Source: Dactylorhiza incarnata
Lineage: Eukaryota; Streptophyta; Magnoliopsida; Asparagales; Orchidaceae
Direction of reading: 5' to 3'
Assembly (NCBI GenBank): GCA_033032865.1
Contig: JAWHQI010000170.1
Location: 5,593,501-5,657,500 of the forward strand
DNA: 64,000 nucleotides
Position numbers and translations under genes: made by a program
The notes under the pieces: generated by a model
Databases searched by the model: none
The model's input: only the letters and a program-made list of their open reading frames with translations
What the model was told of the DNA's origin: nothing
Shown: piece after piece, positions 36,446 through 49,237 of the stretch
Numbering within the stretch: position 1 is the stretch's first letter
Layout of the letters: every line of letters starts with the position of its first letter

Positions 36446-39064
36446 GATCTATATTCTGTGTCTCATATTGGCATGATTGCGTGAGAATTGGATGGGAAGA
36501 AATTCTTAGGCAAAATGATGGTATGATTTAGTATTGTTCATCAATTTTTTTATGGTAAACAGTGTAATGTTAAGTTGTACTAAATCATGCTGATATTTTG
36601 TGCAAGTTTTTTTTTTCTTTTTTCGGCGGCGGGGTTAAAGGGAGAAGTTATTTTTAAAATTCTTGGGGTGAAAGTTAAAAGTGTTGTTGATGTATAGAGA
36701 TCTCAGCAGTGTTTTTCTTTCTTTTAACAAGTCCAAAATGTTTGTGAGGATGAATGATATGTTAATCATTCCAATTCTATGTTTGGTATCTGAAATTTAC
36801 AAATGATTATTATGGAAGATTTGTGTTCACATTTTTATTTCTTGGACATTCTTGCAAGCCATTTTATTTATTTGTTCCTATAAAATATTAAATAGCTTGT
36901 ATGCGATTATTTTCTTAATATATTTTGGAGATTGTTATTAGGACCTCACTTTTGGCTATCCACAACTATTTGATATCCGCAAATCACTATTTTTTAAAAT
37001 GGATATCCGCAAACATAACTGTTATCCACAAATATGGACAAAGATTGGTTATAGAAATGACAATTTTTTTGGTGATTGTTAAGAATATGGACTTATAGAA
37101 ATGACAATTATATTGAAGCTATTAAAAGATGACAAGAAAAACACAACTAGTAGTGCGATTAACAACTTGTTCTAAGAGTATTTTCTTAATGTTACTTTTC
37201 TTGCTTCTGTGAGTTTATTTTCTTAATTGCACTGTGAGTTTATTTTCTTAATTGCACTGTGAGTTTATCTTCTTAGGTCTACTGAATTTTTTTTCCAGAA
37301 AATGGTGAATGGGAAAAACATGAAAACGGGAGAGATGAACAATGAAAGAAACAAATAGGACGAAAAAGAAGATGGTTCTTTGCTCCCATGTTATCGAGCG
37401 ACGGCGGCGTTCTTCTTCCTTAAGCGAGGGAAGATGACGTTTTGGCTCCTTGATCCTCCGCCGGTGAGTGCGAGGAAGGAAACCGGGACGCGGAGAAGTA
37501 CAGTTGCAAAAGAGTGTGGTTAGTTGTTTTAAGAAACCCGAAAAAACACCTCAAAGTGGGTGCGGATTGCCAAATTCGTAGTGCGATTAACAATCGCCTA
37601 TATTTTTGGTCATATTATATTAATATTTACTGTATTTTTTATTTAAACATGCTATTGGTTAGGGTTTGATTAATTATTTGCATTGTCGAAGATGAAATTG
37701 GTTGCCTAATTGTCAATTGTAAAGCTCACATCGAAATAAGTTGAGTGAATCCAACATAACACACTAACCTAATTGTGATGAAAAGTGGGAATGGTATGGT
37801 AGAATGTGGCCTTTTTAGTCTTTAATTTGTGTCATAGATTAATGTATGTGACAAATGAGTAACAAGTTGTCTTGGTCAAAGTATTATTATTAGGTTTACC
37901 TTATGAAAGGGCAGAGAGGTGGGCAAGACAGCAGAGAATTTGAGGAAGAGCTTGCTGCCAAGAAAGTTAAGGAGCCTGAGGAAGAAAGAATTGAGGAAGA
38001 AAAGAGAAAGGAGATAAAGAAAAGTGAGAATTGAGAAAGAATTGAGGACAATACTATATAATTTGGGGCATGGTGATCATGAGAAAACTATCTAAATATT
38101 ATTACTAGGTTTATCTTGTGAATTTGGGGGATTTTTGAATGAAAATACTATAAAATTTGTGGCCATGATGATCATAAGAAAAATATGCATGAATTGTTCA
38201 TAAGAGATGAAATGTAAGGAGAAAATTTTAAGATGAGTATGACTTTATGTATGCAGAAATAGTGACATGGGAAATTTAAAAATTCATGAATTTTTGGTCT
38301 CAGTGGTAGTCTGTTATCCATTTTTGATGGACTTGTCTTTGCATTTCCCCTTTTATTATCAATAAAAATTCGCTTTCTATTAAAAAAAGTATGTAGAAAT
38401 AGTAACAATTGTTGTCGACTCAAATGCGCATATTCATTTCCGTAGAATTTGCTATGTGAGGATTTATTGTTGGTATGAAATACGAAATACATACGTAATA
38501 TGAGAATATTTGATTTTATTATAACTTATGATATTGCATTAGCAAATGCATATTTAAGAAATGAGAAAAATATATTGTTATTTACAACAGTGGAGTAATT
38601 AGATCACATGAGACTTTTTCTTTATTTACAATTAAAGATAAAACTTTGTAAGATCATTTCAAAGAGAGTTTCATCATGCTAAGTATATATATAAAAAAAA
38701 AATATTCAAAGCAAGATGTAGACATGCTTTTTTGTAGATGCCCAAAATTTTAATTAGTGGGATGTCCACTAAGTTAAAAAAAATGATTGAATAAATAATA
38801 TATTATTTAGAAGATAAGAGTTTCAAAATAGTAGAATAAAGACTAAGTATGTGATAATGAGGATTGACATTAACAATTAGTAATATATCAAATTATAATA
38901 TAAAATGATATCTATGAGTGATAGATTTAAGTGCCTATAATCAATTATTCAAAAGAATGATTATGTAAATATGTGCATAGCCCTCATGTGGCTAATGTTG
39001 GGTGCTTAATATAGGCAAGTGGCATGCTAGTGATATGAAGTAAGAGAATATCACAGAAGACTAA
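36446..39064. other. Kinase 3' UTR and AT-rich intergenic DNA
   Basis: There is no recognisable gene. 37870-38030 has an imperfect Glu/Lys-rich short frame (gaggaagaaagaattgagg), which is probably low-complexity sequence. The cleavage site of the kinase transcript cannot be placed. Confidence 0.5.
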
Positions 39065-39280
39065 GGGCCGTTTGGCAGAGTGGCGGCGGTCATGAACGTT
39101 GCAGGTACGGACCGTCGTTCGTGAACTTTCGATCTCACCTAAGAAACTTCATCTATTTTTATGTTCAAAATTAGTTTTTTTCTTGGCGATGGTCATAATT
39201 GTTGTTATGTCAAACACATATTTCATGATGGTGGTGTTTTTGTCCAAACTCACCGGAGCAAAAATGACGGTTCATAATCG
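39065..39280. mobile_element. MITE copy, inverted relative to the 45264 copy
   Basis: It starts gggccgtttggcagag and holds cacctaagaaacttcatc, gttcaaaattagttttt and gtccaaactcaccggagc, which mirror the copy at 45264-45492 read backwards. The right end appears eroded. Confidence 0.55.
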
Positions 39281-39287
39281 TAGTTGA

Positions 39288-39467
39288 TGTACCTGTAATT
39301 CGTCGAGATCAAAAATGCATAAGGAAGACAACTTGTGTGTCCAGCTCGGCGACCTCAGACATTCAGCTCGGTGGAATTTAGCTCGTCGGCATTCAGCTTG
39401 TCTGTCTTCATCTCGATAGACTTCGTTTCGGCACACTCTCAGTGACCTCCTGGAGACCTCGTCGGGT

Positions 39468-39498
<31 letters not shown>

Positions 39499-39720
39499 GG
39501 GGGGGTACCCCCAATCTTTGTCTATAAATATGACCTCATTGTAATGGGTGGAAGGCAATAGACACCCCATGAAGAGTCACCCATTTGAAGATTTGCCGAC
39601 CTCGGCTACCTTCCCCCAAACTCACACAACATTTGGTTTTGGAGGGGGAGTTCTCATACACTCCTGGGTATACGGCGGAACCTTTACAATGCTACGCGAT
39701 CACCTTGTTTTATAATGAAA
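39288..39720 (+). mobile_element. LTR fragment, Tat-like, with a 24-G run
   Basis: It starts TGTACCTGTAATTCG. Its TATA region (tgtctataaatatgacc, about 39519) and 'tttggttttggagggggag' (about 39630) follow the same order as in the LTR at 4612. A (gt)n run leads into 24 G (39482-39505). The right boundary is not clear, there is no matching target duplication, and no element interior follows. Confidence 0.5.
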
Positions 39721-41255
39721 TAGGCGCAACCTCTCATTTGTTCGCTTCATGCCTATGCCTGCTAATTGAGGCTAGTAATCTCCGGCCATTCTTTTGGTCC
39801 AAACTTTGTGACCCTAAGTAAAATTAGGTCAAGTGCTAGGCATTAAAAGAAAATATTGAGTACATGTGACAAAATGAGAATACTTAGATGGATGTGTGAC
39901 AAAACTAATAAGAACAATTGACGAATGAGTATATTAGTGGATATAAAATAAATGTTATAAAATACATTAATTAGAATCAATCTCGAAGGATTTTCTGTGT
40001 GGGAAGAGTACTCATTTATTCAAAAAAATTTAATTAGCAAATATAAAAAAATACGTCAAATGTTTTTATATGTAATAATCTACATATAGAAAAATATTTA
40101 CATTTTTTATGATTTTTTGTACAATTTTTTTAGCAAAATTATGACATGAAGAATCAAACCAATGAACTTTCACTCAAAAACATAGACCATGCTCACTATG
40201 TCAATCCAATTTTATTGAAAAAATAATCTTAAGTTAATTTTTGCCAGCGTGCACGAGTGTCCACACTGGGACCTATGTGGGTCCACCCTATCAATAAAGA
40301 GAACCCCTAGAGAATCTAAGCTTGCACTCTTCATTAGCAAGGCCATAAACAACAACATTCCCTTGCTCCAATCACAATCCCCCTCAATTGAGAGAAACTT
40401 TAAATAAAATCTTTAACCAATCAATGCATCAATTTCATTCTAGATATTAACCAAAAATGATGCTCCAAGCACAATCCTAAACCCTAGGGCACAATGTAAA
40501 AGGAATAGCTAACAATAAGATAAGAACAAAAGAGAATGAAATATTCATTTCGATATCACAAATGTTATCAACATAGGAGAGTACGTGGTCGAAAAGAGGA
40601 TTCTTCGCTTGTTTCTCCCATCAAGATCACGTGTGGTTCTAACGCGGTAAAATAAAGAGGATTTCTTTTCTTTTCTTTTTCGTTTTTGATTAACTTCCCC
40701 ACGTATGCATACAAACGAATCCATTCAATTTCTAAATACAACTATTAATCTTAGCCTTTTTCATCACTTTCTTCAATTGCCCACTCATTCTCGCCATTTT
40801 TTCAACCTCCGGTAGAATGTTGAAGATTCAAAACTCTTTTTCTTCATCATCAGATCAGCAAAAAACATTATTTCGACAATTGTGATGCTTGAGCGATGAC
40901 GTTGTGATCCTCTAGTAGTAAACATAGTGGTTTGCCGTGTACCTTCATCCGGAACTTTCGTGACAAATTTTTTTGCTCAAATTATGTCGTCTTTAGATCT
41001 CGGTGTTCTTGACTGCTAACGCTTGGTCACACCTACATATCTGCAGTGGTGTATATAATTCATCATTGCATTCACAACCGTCGCCGCTCACCCACTACTC
41101 TCCTAAACATGGCCTTGAGACTTTTTTTCCTCTTTTCTAAATTTATGCTTTCATGAATTCTTTACATGGCCCACCTAACCTTTTTCTACTATGGAGTTCT
41201 ACGACCGTGCGACTGTGTCATGACAAGTCGTCACCCGAGTTCTCTCAGTTGCATG
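39721..41255. other. AT-rich intergenic DNA
   Basis: I see no gene, RNA gene or well-bounded repeat. A few short TE-like words occur but nothing can be supported. Confidence 0.5.
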
Positions 41256-42355
41256 TGTTGGAGTTTCTGAGGTGATCTCAAAGCAATCAACAGTTAGTCT
41301 TACTACCAACGCAATATGAGCTTATAGAGTCGCACATAAAAGCGTTTGGGGAAGCTGGAGAAAGGATTGTGTTGACCTTACTCATATTGGATATGAGTGG
41401 AGGACCAATCCTGTGACTGCTTGGCATTAACTTGAGAATGTCTCAACGGGAAATCGTTTAAAGGGTTTAAACGAATGAATTTATGCTAGACAAATTCGGG
41501 TAAAGGGTTTAACCGAACTGTGTCAAATTCGGCTAAAGGGATTAACCGAATTATGTTGATTCGACTAATGGAATTCGGCGATATTGATTCGGCTAAAGTG
41601 TTTAGCCGAACTGTAACAAATTCGACTAAAGGGTTTAGCCGAAATGTGTTAGTTCGACGAAATGGTTTCGACGAAATCATATAACCGAATTTATATAGTC
41701 GAATCGGCTATAGCATATAGACGAATTCGGTTATTGTATATAGTCGAATTCGGTTATATTGTTTAGTCGAATTGTCGAATTCGGCGAATGTGTAAATCTA
41801 TACAGAAATATTCTGTTTTTCCTCTGGTCTGCGGATAACCTGTTTTATACCTTGCGTATAAAAGGAACGCGATTAGGTCTTCGAAAACGGCGGAATAGAT
41901 CGAACCCCTTTTGCGATTGAAGAAGAGAACGGCCGTCCGGAAAAGTTCCGCAAGAGGGCATCTTGTTCTTCCCGTCCGCTGAGATCCGCCGCCGACGGTC
42001 GCCGCCTCCCCTGTCTCGGACCTAGCAGTTCGTGGGGACGCTGAGAGCTTCCTTCTCCGACCCATTCCTTATTCGACAAGGCTTTGGGGTTCTCCATCGT
42101 TCATGTGGATCGCTGTAGAGGAGCCGATACATTTCGATTCTCGGAACTCAGATTTAGTCTACCGGATTCCTTCTTGGAGCACCTAGCTGTTGAGTATTAA
42201 CTCAATCCCGCGAAGGTATATTGCATTTTGCTTTCCTAATCTTCTGATTCATGAGATCCACAAGATCCTTACTCTTTGGGTTGTTCTAGTTTTCTTCCGC
42301 TGCGCACATTTGATGTGTTCATATCATTATGAATGGTATTTAGAAAAATCCAACA
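41256..42355 (+). mobile_element. Candidate solo LTR (Copia-like) with a TTCGG motif array
   Basis: It begins TGTTGG (41256) and ends CCAACA (42355), a 6 bp perfect inverted end. A TATA box, gcgtataaaagg (about 41855), points to plus-strand transcription. Upstream of it, 41480-41770 carries about a dozen attcggctaaagg / tttagccgaa words in both orientations. The 5 bp flanks (gcatg and tgtta) do not match and no primer site follows, so this is a candidate only. Confidence 0.4.
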
Positions 42356-43235
42356 TGTTATTAGCTCTTCTTCTTGTAGTATGATATTTGATATATATTT
42401 TTCTTTTTGCTTCCTCTCACTATTTATAAAGGTGTATATTATAATGAGAATGTCTTGGTTTCATTCAATTTCAAGGAAGTAGCTGGAACATGATCTTCTA
42501 CTCTAAAGAGAACTCAGCCTCCCAGTTGTTTAAAGCCTCCTCTCTTCTAGGATTCATGCTTCTCTTCTCAGTAAAAGTAAAAAAAAAAAGGGTCCTCTCT
42601 TCTCCATCCATCTTTTCCATGGGCTCACCCACGAAATACAGAGACGCACGGGCGTCTGGTGCAGCTTGCACAGGTGCTAAGCTCACTAGCGACGACGACA
42701 TCGAATGAAACAACTTGCTCGGATATAATGTGGACGAGCAAAAAGCGGTGATCTCCATCGAAGAGCTTGGAGCATTAGGGAAGTGATGGAGGAACACCCA
42801 ATACTTGGCCATTTATGAAGGTGATACACAAAATTCGACACTTGAATTCCCTCTTACAATCACTTATTCTTTGCACGAAGGAAGAAGGCAATACACCAGA
42901 TTCAATATTTGATATTCCTGGAATCTTCTACTCACTTTCAAGTCCATTCACAGGGTTCACGAGTTATCTACATCATTCTAGATTAATGTATACATCTCTG
43001 GAAAATTCTTGCTTTCAAATGCCCCTAGAAAGCCTCGACATCGTTCAAGAACCTTCTCCGCCTCTCAAAAGTCAAGCACAATAATAATCTCCATAAAACA
43101 AATTAACCCGACTCACACGAGCTGGTCAAGCTCGCTGCGACTCTTATTGGTTGATATCAGATAAAAAACTCTTCATATTTCATCATCCTAATGGTTGCAG
43201 TTCAAGAAATGTAATTAAAAATAAAAACAAAAACA
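42356..43235. other. Intergenic, with short unrecognised ORFs
   Basis: Opposed small open frames occur at 42490-42708 (plus), 42498-42812 (minus) and 42815-43084 (plus). None shows a known domain; composition and short length argue against calling any a gene. Confidence 0.4.
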
Positions 43236-43241
43236 TTTATT
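43236..43241 (-). terminator. Candidate polyadenylation signal of the ACT-domain gene
   Basis: AATAAA on the minus strand, 95 bp past the stop codon at 43336, which is a plausible distance for a plant near-upstream element. Confidence 0.5.
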
Positions 43242-43335
43242 TTGCCCTGTTGATTTTTACACTTAGAAAAATTCAGAGGCCTGCAATTATAAGGTCAGTA
43301 GTGCCTCTTTGCTAAGTAAAAGTAAAATCATACAG

Positions 43336-46300
43336 TTAGTAGCTGTCTTCCTCCGTTGTTGGCCTCTTCAAATAATACCTCAAACTGTTAGCCAAAACCA
43401 GCTCCAATGGCTTCCTGAGTGCCTCATCCTTGTAGCTCACATGAAATTTTGCTTTGGCCAGCAGTCCTTCGGTGTCGAACTCTCCTGACTGAACCGTTAC
43501 ATTGATGTCAGTGATGGTCTTCACGAGGTCGATGAGAAGCCCGGGCCGGTCCGCCGTTTCCACTACGAGCAAGCTTCTCTCCGGCCCGTCGGCGTAAATG
43601 TTCACGTGTGTCGCGATATCCACGTCGATTTGTTCTTTTGGCGGCTCGGCGCCAAATGCTACCCCCATGGCCAACTTCGTGCTAGATTCCTGTCATGTCA
43701 AGCATTATCATCAGCGCTCCCCGACTATTTGGAATCGGATTTAGTGTGTCTGAGGTGCTAAATCTATTAAACCCTTCTTCTCTATAATCCTAACATCATC
43801 GGATGGTTGCATAAACTATCCTTCTTGTAGATGTTGAATCCAGCCAAGTCTATTTTCAATGAAATTACAAAAATTCCCCTCTAAATTTGCAATGTTGCAA
43901 GACACTCCTGCTCAGTTGACACACATTATGAGTGCACCCATCATGAATGGAGGTTTATTGTACTAAAAATTAATAATATAAACTAAGAGGGGGGGGGGTG
44001 GTAATTTAAAAAGTAGAGGGGAGGTTCTTATAATTATGCGAAGTCTCGGGGGAGGTTTTGGTAACAAACCCTTCTTTTAATGTAGTTATCTTGGATTTGA
44101 CACACATGCATCCTCACATTATCTCTAATGTCACACTCAACTTAAATATAATTAATGTACTTTAATTTGATAATACTCCTAAGCGCTTCCCCAGTCAACC
44201 AAACGAGACGTTATTTTGACAGTATCTTACATGTCACATAAGCTTTCGGGCTAATGTTTTCATCACAAATTATAATAACAAGATGCATCTTTCAAGCTTT
44301 TACATAACTGACCGGATGATATTCGAGGAGATTGTTGATTATTGTCAGGCGTATCGCTTCCAGGAGTTCAGGATCGTCGACTTTGCGGCCGGTAGAACTG
44401 CAAAACAATCTCATATTGTCGAGATCAGCTAGGATTGATAAATGATAAAACTAAGTTAATCAAAACATCGTAAATGAGTAATAATGCATTTACTTTATTC
44501 CAAACAAACCAAAACAAAAAATTCTCTAAAAAACATTTTAAGTGCTTACACTTTTGTAATGGAAAACCTGTTGTGTTTGCCAGAAGAGTCCAAGTGCACA
44601 TTAGCCTTGACCACATTGAGGCCTAAACTCTTCAGCGCTCGCATCTACATACCAAAAATGTAAAATGTTGCTTGTAATCCAATAATATTATTGTTAGGAT
44701 GCATGCCTGCTGAATTTTCCAGAGTTTCAAGAGCAAAAGAATGATGACACGCATACAGTGTCGAGAAGAGCACCGAGACGATCACCAAAAGTAATCTCTA
44801 CTATGGTTGCATCTGGATCCGAGTCCAAATCTATTATAACTTTTGGAGTTGGAACCGAATCAGTTTCTTTCGATCTTCCTTCCTGTTAATAAATCATAAG
44901 ACCGAGAAGCCAACAAAGATTCAATCCCAGCAGAAACTTGCATAATAGTGCCTGCCTACCTCTACAGCAGTTGGAGTTGTAGCTTTTGGAATGTTGATAG
45001 CAACAAAAGATAATCTAGAGAGCAACAAAAAATGGTTCAGTATCAGATTATCATAATAAATAGCCAAAAAACGCAGATTTAATGTTATACAAAGGCTTGA
45101 CAATTTGGTTTGTTAACATATTTAAGAAAATTTATGGCCTAAAACAGTAAGATCAAGATGTCATCAAATTGGGTTACAACTAAAAAAGTTATTGACATCT
45201 TGCAACTAGAAATGTCATTGACATCTTACATTGAACCACAAGACTAACATCTAACAACACTATGGCTCTGTTTGGGGCAGCTTTTTTTGCTCCGGTGAGT
45301 TTAGGCAAAAACGCCACCACCATAAATGTATGTTTGGCATGACAACAACGGTTATGACCGCCATCAAAAAAGAGAACTAGTTTTGAACATAAAAGTGGAT
45401 GAAATTCCTTAGGTGTGGTGGGGCGTTCACACGAAGGACGGTTCATAACCACCGTCCTCATGACCGCCACCACCACCGCGCCAAACAAAGCCTATATCTA
45501 ACAATATAGATATCTAGTATTCCGATAACTTAAGAATACTGTCTTAAGTAACACTAAACAAAAGAACTCTGAAGGTGTTCAGTCTCAAAAATTATTCAGT
45601 AAAAGCCGACATGCTTTCTTTGATTTAAGATATAAAGAGTGATTATAATCAATATGAGAGTTAAACTTTACAAACATCTTCAGAATCCATTCAAAAGCGT
45701 TAATTTTATGTTCAAGCTCAAAATAAGCGGAAAATCAAATCAATAATTTATGAAATATGCTTTACTTAAAGAAACCAAATGAACCCTGCATTGAATAGAT
45801 AGCCCAAGCTTTAGACTTCCCAACTACCTCTGATTTGGAGCAAATAACTTATTCATGTCATTCCCTTTTGATGCAGCAGATTCACAAAAACGTTAAGAAA
45901 TAAACAGGACTTACCTAATGAGCTTTACTTTAAGAATTTCAATTTTTAAAGTACTTGGAAGCAGTTGGAAATATAATATTGGCAAATTTGTGCTTTGCAA
46001 AAAGGAAGCTAACACATAAAATCTTAAGGCACACAATGACAAGGAGAAGAATAGTAAGCTATAAAAAGATAATAACATAGCCAAATTATTAAGAGTGGAT
46101 CACACGGGATAACTCGAGTCAGGGGCAATTCTCATTGTAAGCCGTCACATTATCCTTCATCAAGGACCTTTACCAAGGGGATGCATACTCTCTAAGGGAA
46201 AAAAACACAGACGAAAAGCACTCAAGGCGAAAATCAATATGGCTAATTCATCAACCATGCATTGAAATATGAGATTCATGCTTATATATATGTAAATATA

Positions 46301-48386
46301 TGTATATATATGTATATATATATGTATATATATGTATATATGTATATGTATATATATGTATATGTATATGTATATATATATTATGGGTAAGAGGAGAGGA
46401 ACAGGATGAGGTGGCCAGTTGGTATAAAGGGAATGCAGAAGAGAAGAGGTCGCGGTCAGTTCCCAATGCATAATGATGTTATGATGGAGAAAAGCATTTA
46501 AGCTCGACTAGTGAGGGGAGTGTTTGACTTGGTCCAAAAGGAGTTGGGTTGGCAGCTTGGGCCAAGGAGGGGTTGGCTTGGTCCAAAGAAAGTGGGATTG
46601 GCAGTTTGGACCAAGGAAGAGATTGACGAGATCCAATAAAATGTGGAGATGGCTAGTTTGGGCCAAGGATGACGGTTTAAATGGCCAAAATAGTCCATAG
46701 TCTTCTGATGCAGTGATCTTCACCCATGGAATAAATGGCTCCAAGAAACCATCGACTATGGGACCTTGTCGTCGAGAGGATGACGATGTTGCAGTTGAAA
46801 CGATAGTGCTCACAACCTGCATGTTAGTAGTAATGGTAAGAATAGCCGTGTCTAAACCACAATACACAATGAAAAGCACCAAGACGATTGACTCATTAGA
46901 TACACACACATAGACTAATAACTCACATGACTGCATCGACTCATGCATTGGCTCACAAATTGACTCATACATTGACTCATTAAACAAAATAAGAAAAATG
47001 ACTCAATAAGAAAATACATCATTTAGAAATTTCAGCAGCATGCTTATATGTGCAACTTCACCTTTATTTCATAAAGTAGATGTTTTTTTTTGCCAAGGAG
47101 GTAATATGAATCTAGATCGAATCAATATTATGGAGCCTTTCTGCGGCTACCGAACGAGGTGCTCAAAGAAGGAAAAAAAAAGATACCACAAAGCTCAAGA
47201 GGACAAGGGTTAGAGAAAAAAAAAGTTACTTGCTTTCCTTCCATTAATCCCTGTGTAAAAGACACATAACAGGATGATCTTTGAGAAAGCATGTGCTTTC
47301 TAAATATCTAAGGTGCCAGATTCAGCATCTCTCAGTCTCCCTAAATTTAAACTATTTCAATCGATTTCCAATAAAAAGGGCAGCCCTGTGCATAAAGCAT
47401 CCCCGCACAGCGAGGGTCCGGGGAAGGGTCCCACCACAAGGGTGAAATGTAGGCAAACCTTACCCGGCATTTTTGCAAGAGTCTGCTTCCGGGACTCGAA
47501 CCCGTGACCTCAAGGTCACACAACAACACCTTAACCGGTGCGCCAAAGTTCCCCTTAACAAAAACCAAATCAAATTACTGAAAGATGATTCTTTTTCCGC
47601 TAGTCAAATCCACAAACACATGAAAGACAAGTATCCCATACCACATACAGTAAACACAAAATCTGAGCAAAATCATTAGAACTAGAACAAGGACAAGGAC
47701 ATTAACCAAATTCACAAAAAACACTGTCGAATTACACAAAGTCGGTGCATTTTCAGCTGAACAATCTCATGAACACGGAAAAAGCAAGTATTCCATGAAA
47801 CATAGAAAACATAAAATCTGAACTTTATAGGAAAATCAAGACTTGGATTACTGAAGTAATATACTTTTCTGCTGGTCAAAACCAGAAACACAATAAAGAC
47901 AAGCATTCCATCACACATGCAGGTCGATCTAATTCTATGAAGCAAATCAATTTACAGAAATATGACACATTTTCTCTATTAGTCGAATCTTCAAACACAA
48001 GAAAGACAAATATTCTTTAAAACATACAGGAAACACAAATCTGAAAAAAAAAATGTCATCTTTCAAAACATGAAGAGGAGACACAATCCAAATCTAATAA
48101 GCGGATCAAATTACAGAGAGACAGTGAATTTTTTTCCTGGTCAAATCTTTTAAGCACGATAAAAGAAAGTACTCCATCAGACATGCAGAGAACTCCGAAC
48201 AATAATCATTGAAATTGTTGTCTTTCATTAGAAGATAACATCACCAATCGCATACCTTCCTTTAGAGGTAAGAACCCTAACCACAGAGCGAAATCCCCCG
48301 AAAGAAATAGAGCTTCTGCCGCTTAAGAAGCGCTTCTCACCCGCCATTAACGAAGGAGAAACCCCGGAAGCCATGGCCATGGTCAT
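43336..48386 (-). CDS. ACR11/ACR12-like: Plastid ACT-domain repeat protein, ACR11/ACR12-like, 6 coding exons
   Basis: Exons on the minus strand: 48386-48256, 45014-44960, 44882-44757, 44644-44550, 44397-44313 and 43689-43336 (131+55+126+95+85+354 nt). All borders are GT/AG and phases fit, giving 281 residues, close to the 290-300 usual for the family. The Ser-, Ala- and Met-rich N-terminus ([12 protein letters not shown]) fits a chloroplast transit peptide. ACT domain 1 spans about residues 76-136 ([27 protein letters not shown]) and ACT domain 2 about 190-265 ([21 protein letters not shown]). The join [15 protein letters not shown] is typical. ACT domains bind amino acids. In Arabidopsis ACR11 is plastidial and has been linked to glutamine synthetase and Fd-GOGAT activity; the same role here is inferred. 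ATG at 48386 was chosen over upstream ATG 48449 because it matches the family start. Confidence 0.9.
45264..45492. mobile_element. MITE, 229 bp, Harbinger-like ends
   Basis: The ends are ggctctgtttggggc and gcgccaaacaaagcc, flanked by tat on both sides (45261-45263 and 45493-45495). It is the best preserved copy of the family also seen at 35594 and 39065. Confidence 0.75.
46276..46382. repeat. TA/TG microsatellite
   Basis: About 105 bp of alternating tatatg/tatata words inside intron 1 of the ACT-domain gene. Confidence 0.95.
47373..47556 (-). mobile_element. Full-length Au-type SINE, minus strand (intron 1)
   Basis: The reverse complement carries the tRNA-like head: ggtgcgccaaag (A-box side, about 47540-47550) and the B box gggactcgaacc (about 47491-47502, plus-strand view). 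The Au body follows, with 'cttacccggcatttttgc' and 'gggcagccctgtgc'. Same family as 34727-34916. In the same transcriptional direction as the host gene. No clear target duplication. Confidence 0.85.
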
Positions 48387-48760
48387 CTTCTTCCAGGCCT
48401 CGTTCTCTACTTCTCGCAGAGCGGGCAAAAGAGAGGAAGGAGTCGTCAAACTTCCCCCTCTACCTCTCGAGGAAGAAGAAGAAGAAGAAGAAGAAGACCT
48501 CGACCTCGAGCGAAGGATGGCGATGGAAGGCGTAGGTTGGCCTCGGCCATTGGGAGGAGAGAGACCGGGCTTATCTAGGAATCAATCTCTCTCTTTCCCC
48601 TCCTCAAACTCTCTCTATCTCTTTCTCCCATTCCCTTTTCCACACACCAGATATGCAGACAGACCCACCCATCTCCCATAATCATTTAAGAAGATGAGGA
48701 AGAAGGACAGAGTTTCAAGCACAAGCCAACCAACCATTTCTTCCGGATAATGTAGGTAAT
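48387..48760 (-). promoter_or_regulatory. 5' leader and upstream region of the ACT-domain gene
   Basis: On the minus strand it has a (ttc)n run (48470-48500, plus-strand gaagaagaag) about 90 bp upstream of the ATG, and CT/GA-rich stretches. Pyrimidine-rich leaders are common in plant plastid-protein genes. No clear TATA box was found. Confidence 0.3.
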
Positions 48761-49237
48761 ATTCCTACTATATATTACGAGAGATATAGAGGGGGCCGTG
48801 CACCCGTGACAATATCACGATACGACGACACTCCCGCCCAGGAGCTGATCCAGAGAGGAGCCCGAGGGACACTGATACCCTCATTATTTTTCAAAATTGT
48901 TAGCGGATTTGAATTTCTCTCGTCGATGCAATGAAGTTTGACTACTTATGTATCAAAAAACGGTGGTCAGATGAGAGAGAAACAACTCCGATAAGATGGA
49001 AGTGTTCTCACGTCACGTAACTAATTTGTTTTGGGACAAATATTGGCTATTCGCAGACCAAGTTCAGCTATGTGCACCCCCAAAATTAATTTTCAACATG
49101 TTACCCACGACCCTCCTACTCACCCCACTAGCATTTGTGTTTAGAAAATTTTTGTGCACCCCAATTTATAATTTTCTGGATCTGCCACTGCTCCCGCCGG
49201 TCGCAGCCCCCCGTGTGCGCGAATGTAGTCCGCCAGC
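48761..49237. other. Spacer without recognised feature
   Basis: Intergenic DNA between the ACT-domain gene and a gypsy fragment. Nothing supportable beyond simple sequence. Confidence 0.4.

Larger units (their letters stand above)
45015..48255 (-). other. Intron 1 of the ACT-domain gene (3.2 kb)
   Basis: It contains a MITE, a TA-rich microsatellite, two small tandem arrays, an Au SINE and a degenerate tandem array of about 100-165 bp units (47560-48200, repeating aaagacaagtattcc-like and aaacacaaaatctgaa-like words). 46525-46670 carries degenerate 'ggcttggtccaaag' repeats and 46925-46985 carries 'ttgactcatgca' repeats. Confidence 0.75.

Noticed and set aside
37870..38035. Glu/Lys-rich sequence that looked like a coiled-coil exon
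   Set aside because: Low complexity, no long frame and no splice context.
42490..43084. Small frames on both strands between the candidate LTR and the ACT-domain gene
   Set aside because: Short, overlapping, with no recognisable motif; the plus-strand series is broken by stops.
48387..48449. Upstream in-frame ATG at 48449 as start of the ACT-domain protein
   Set aside because: It would add 21 residues with no likeness to family N-termini. The ATG at 48386 gives the usual MxMAMAS-type transit peptide start.
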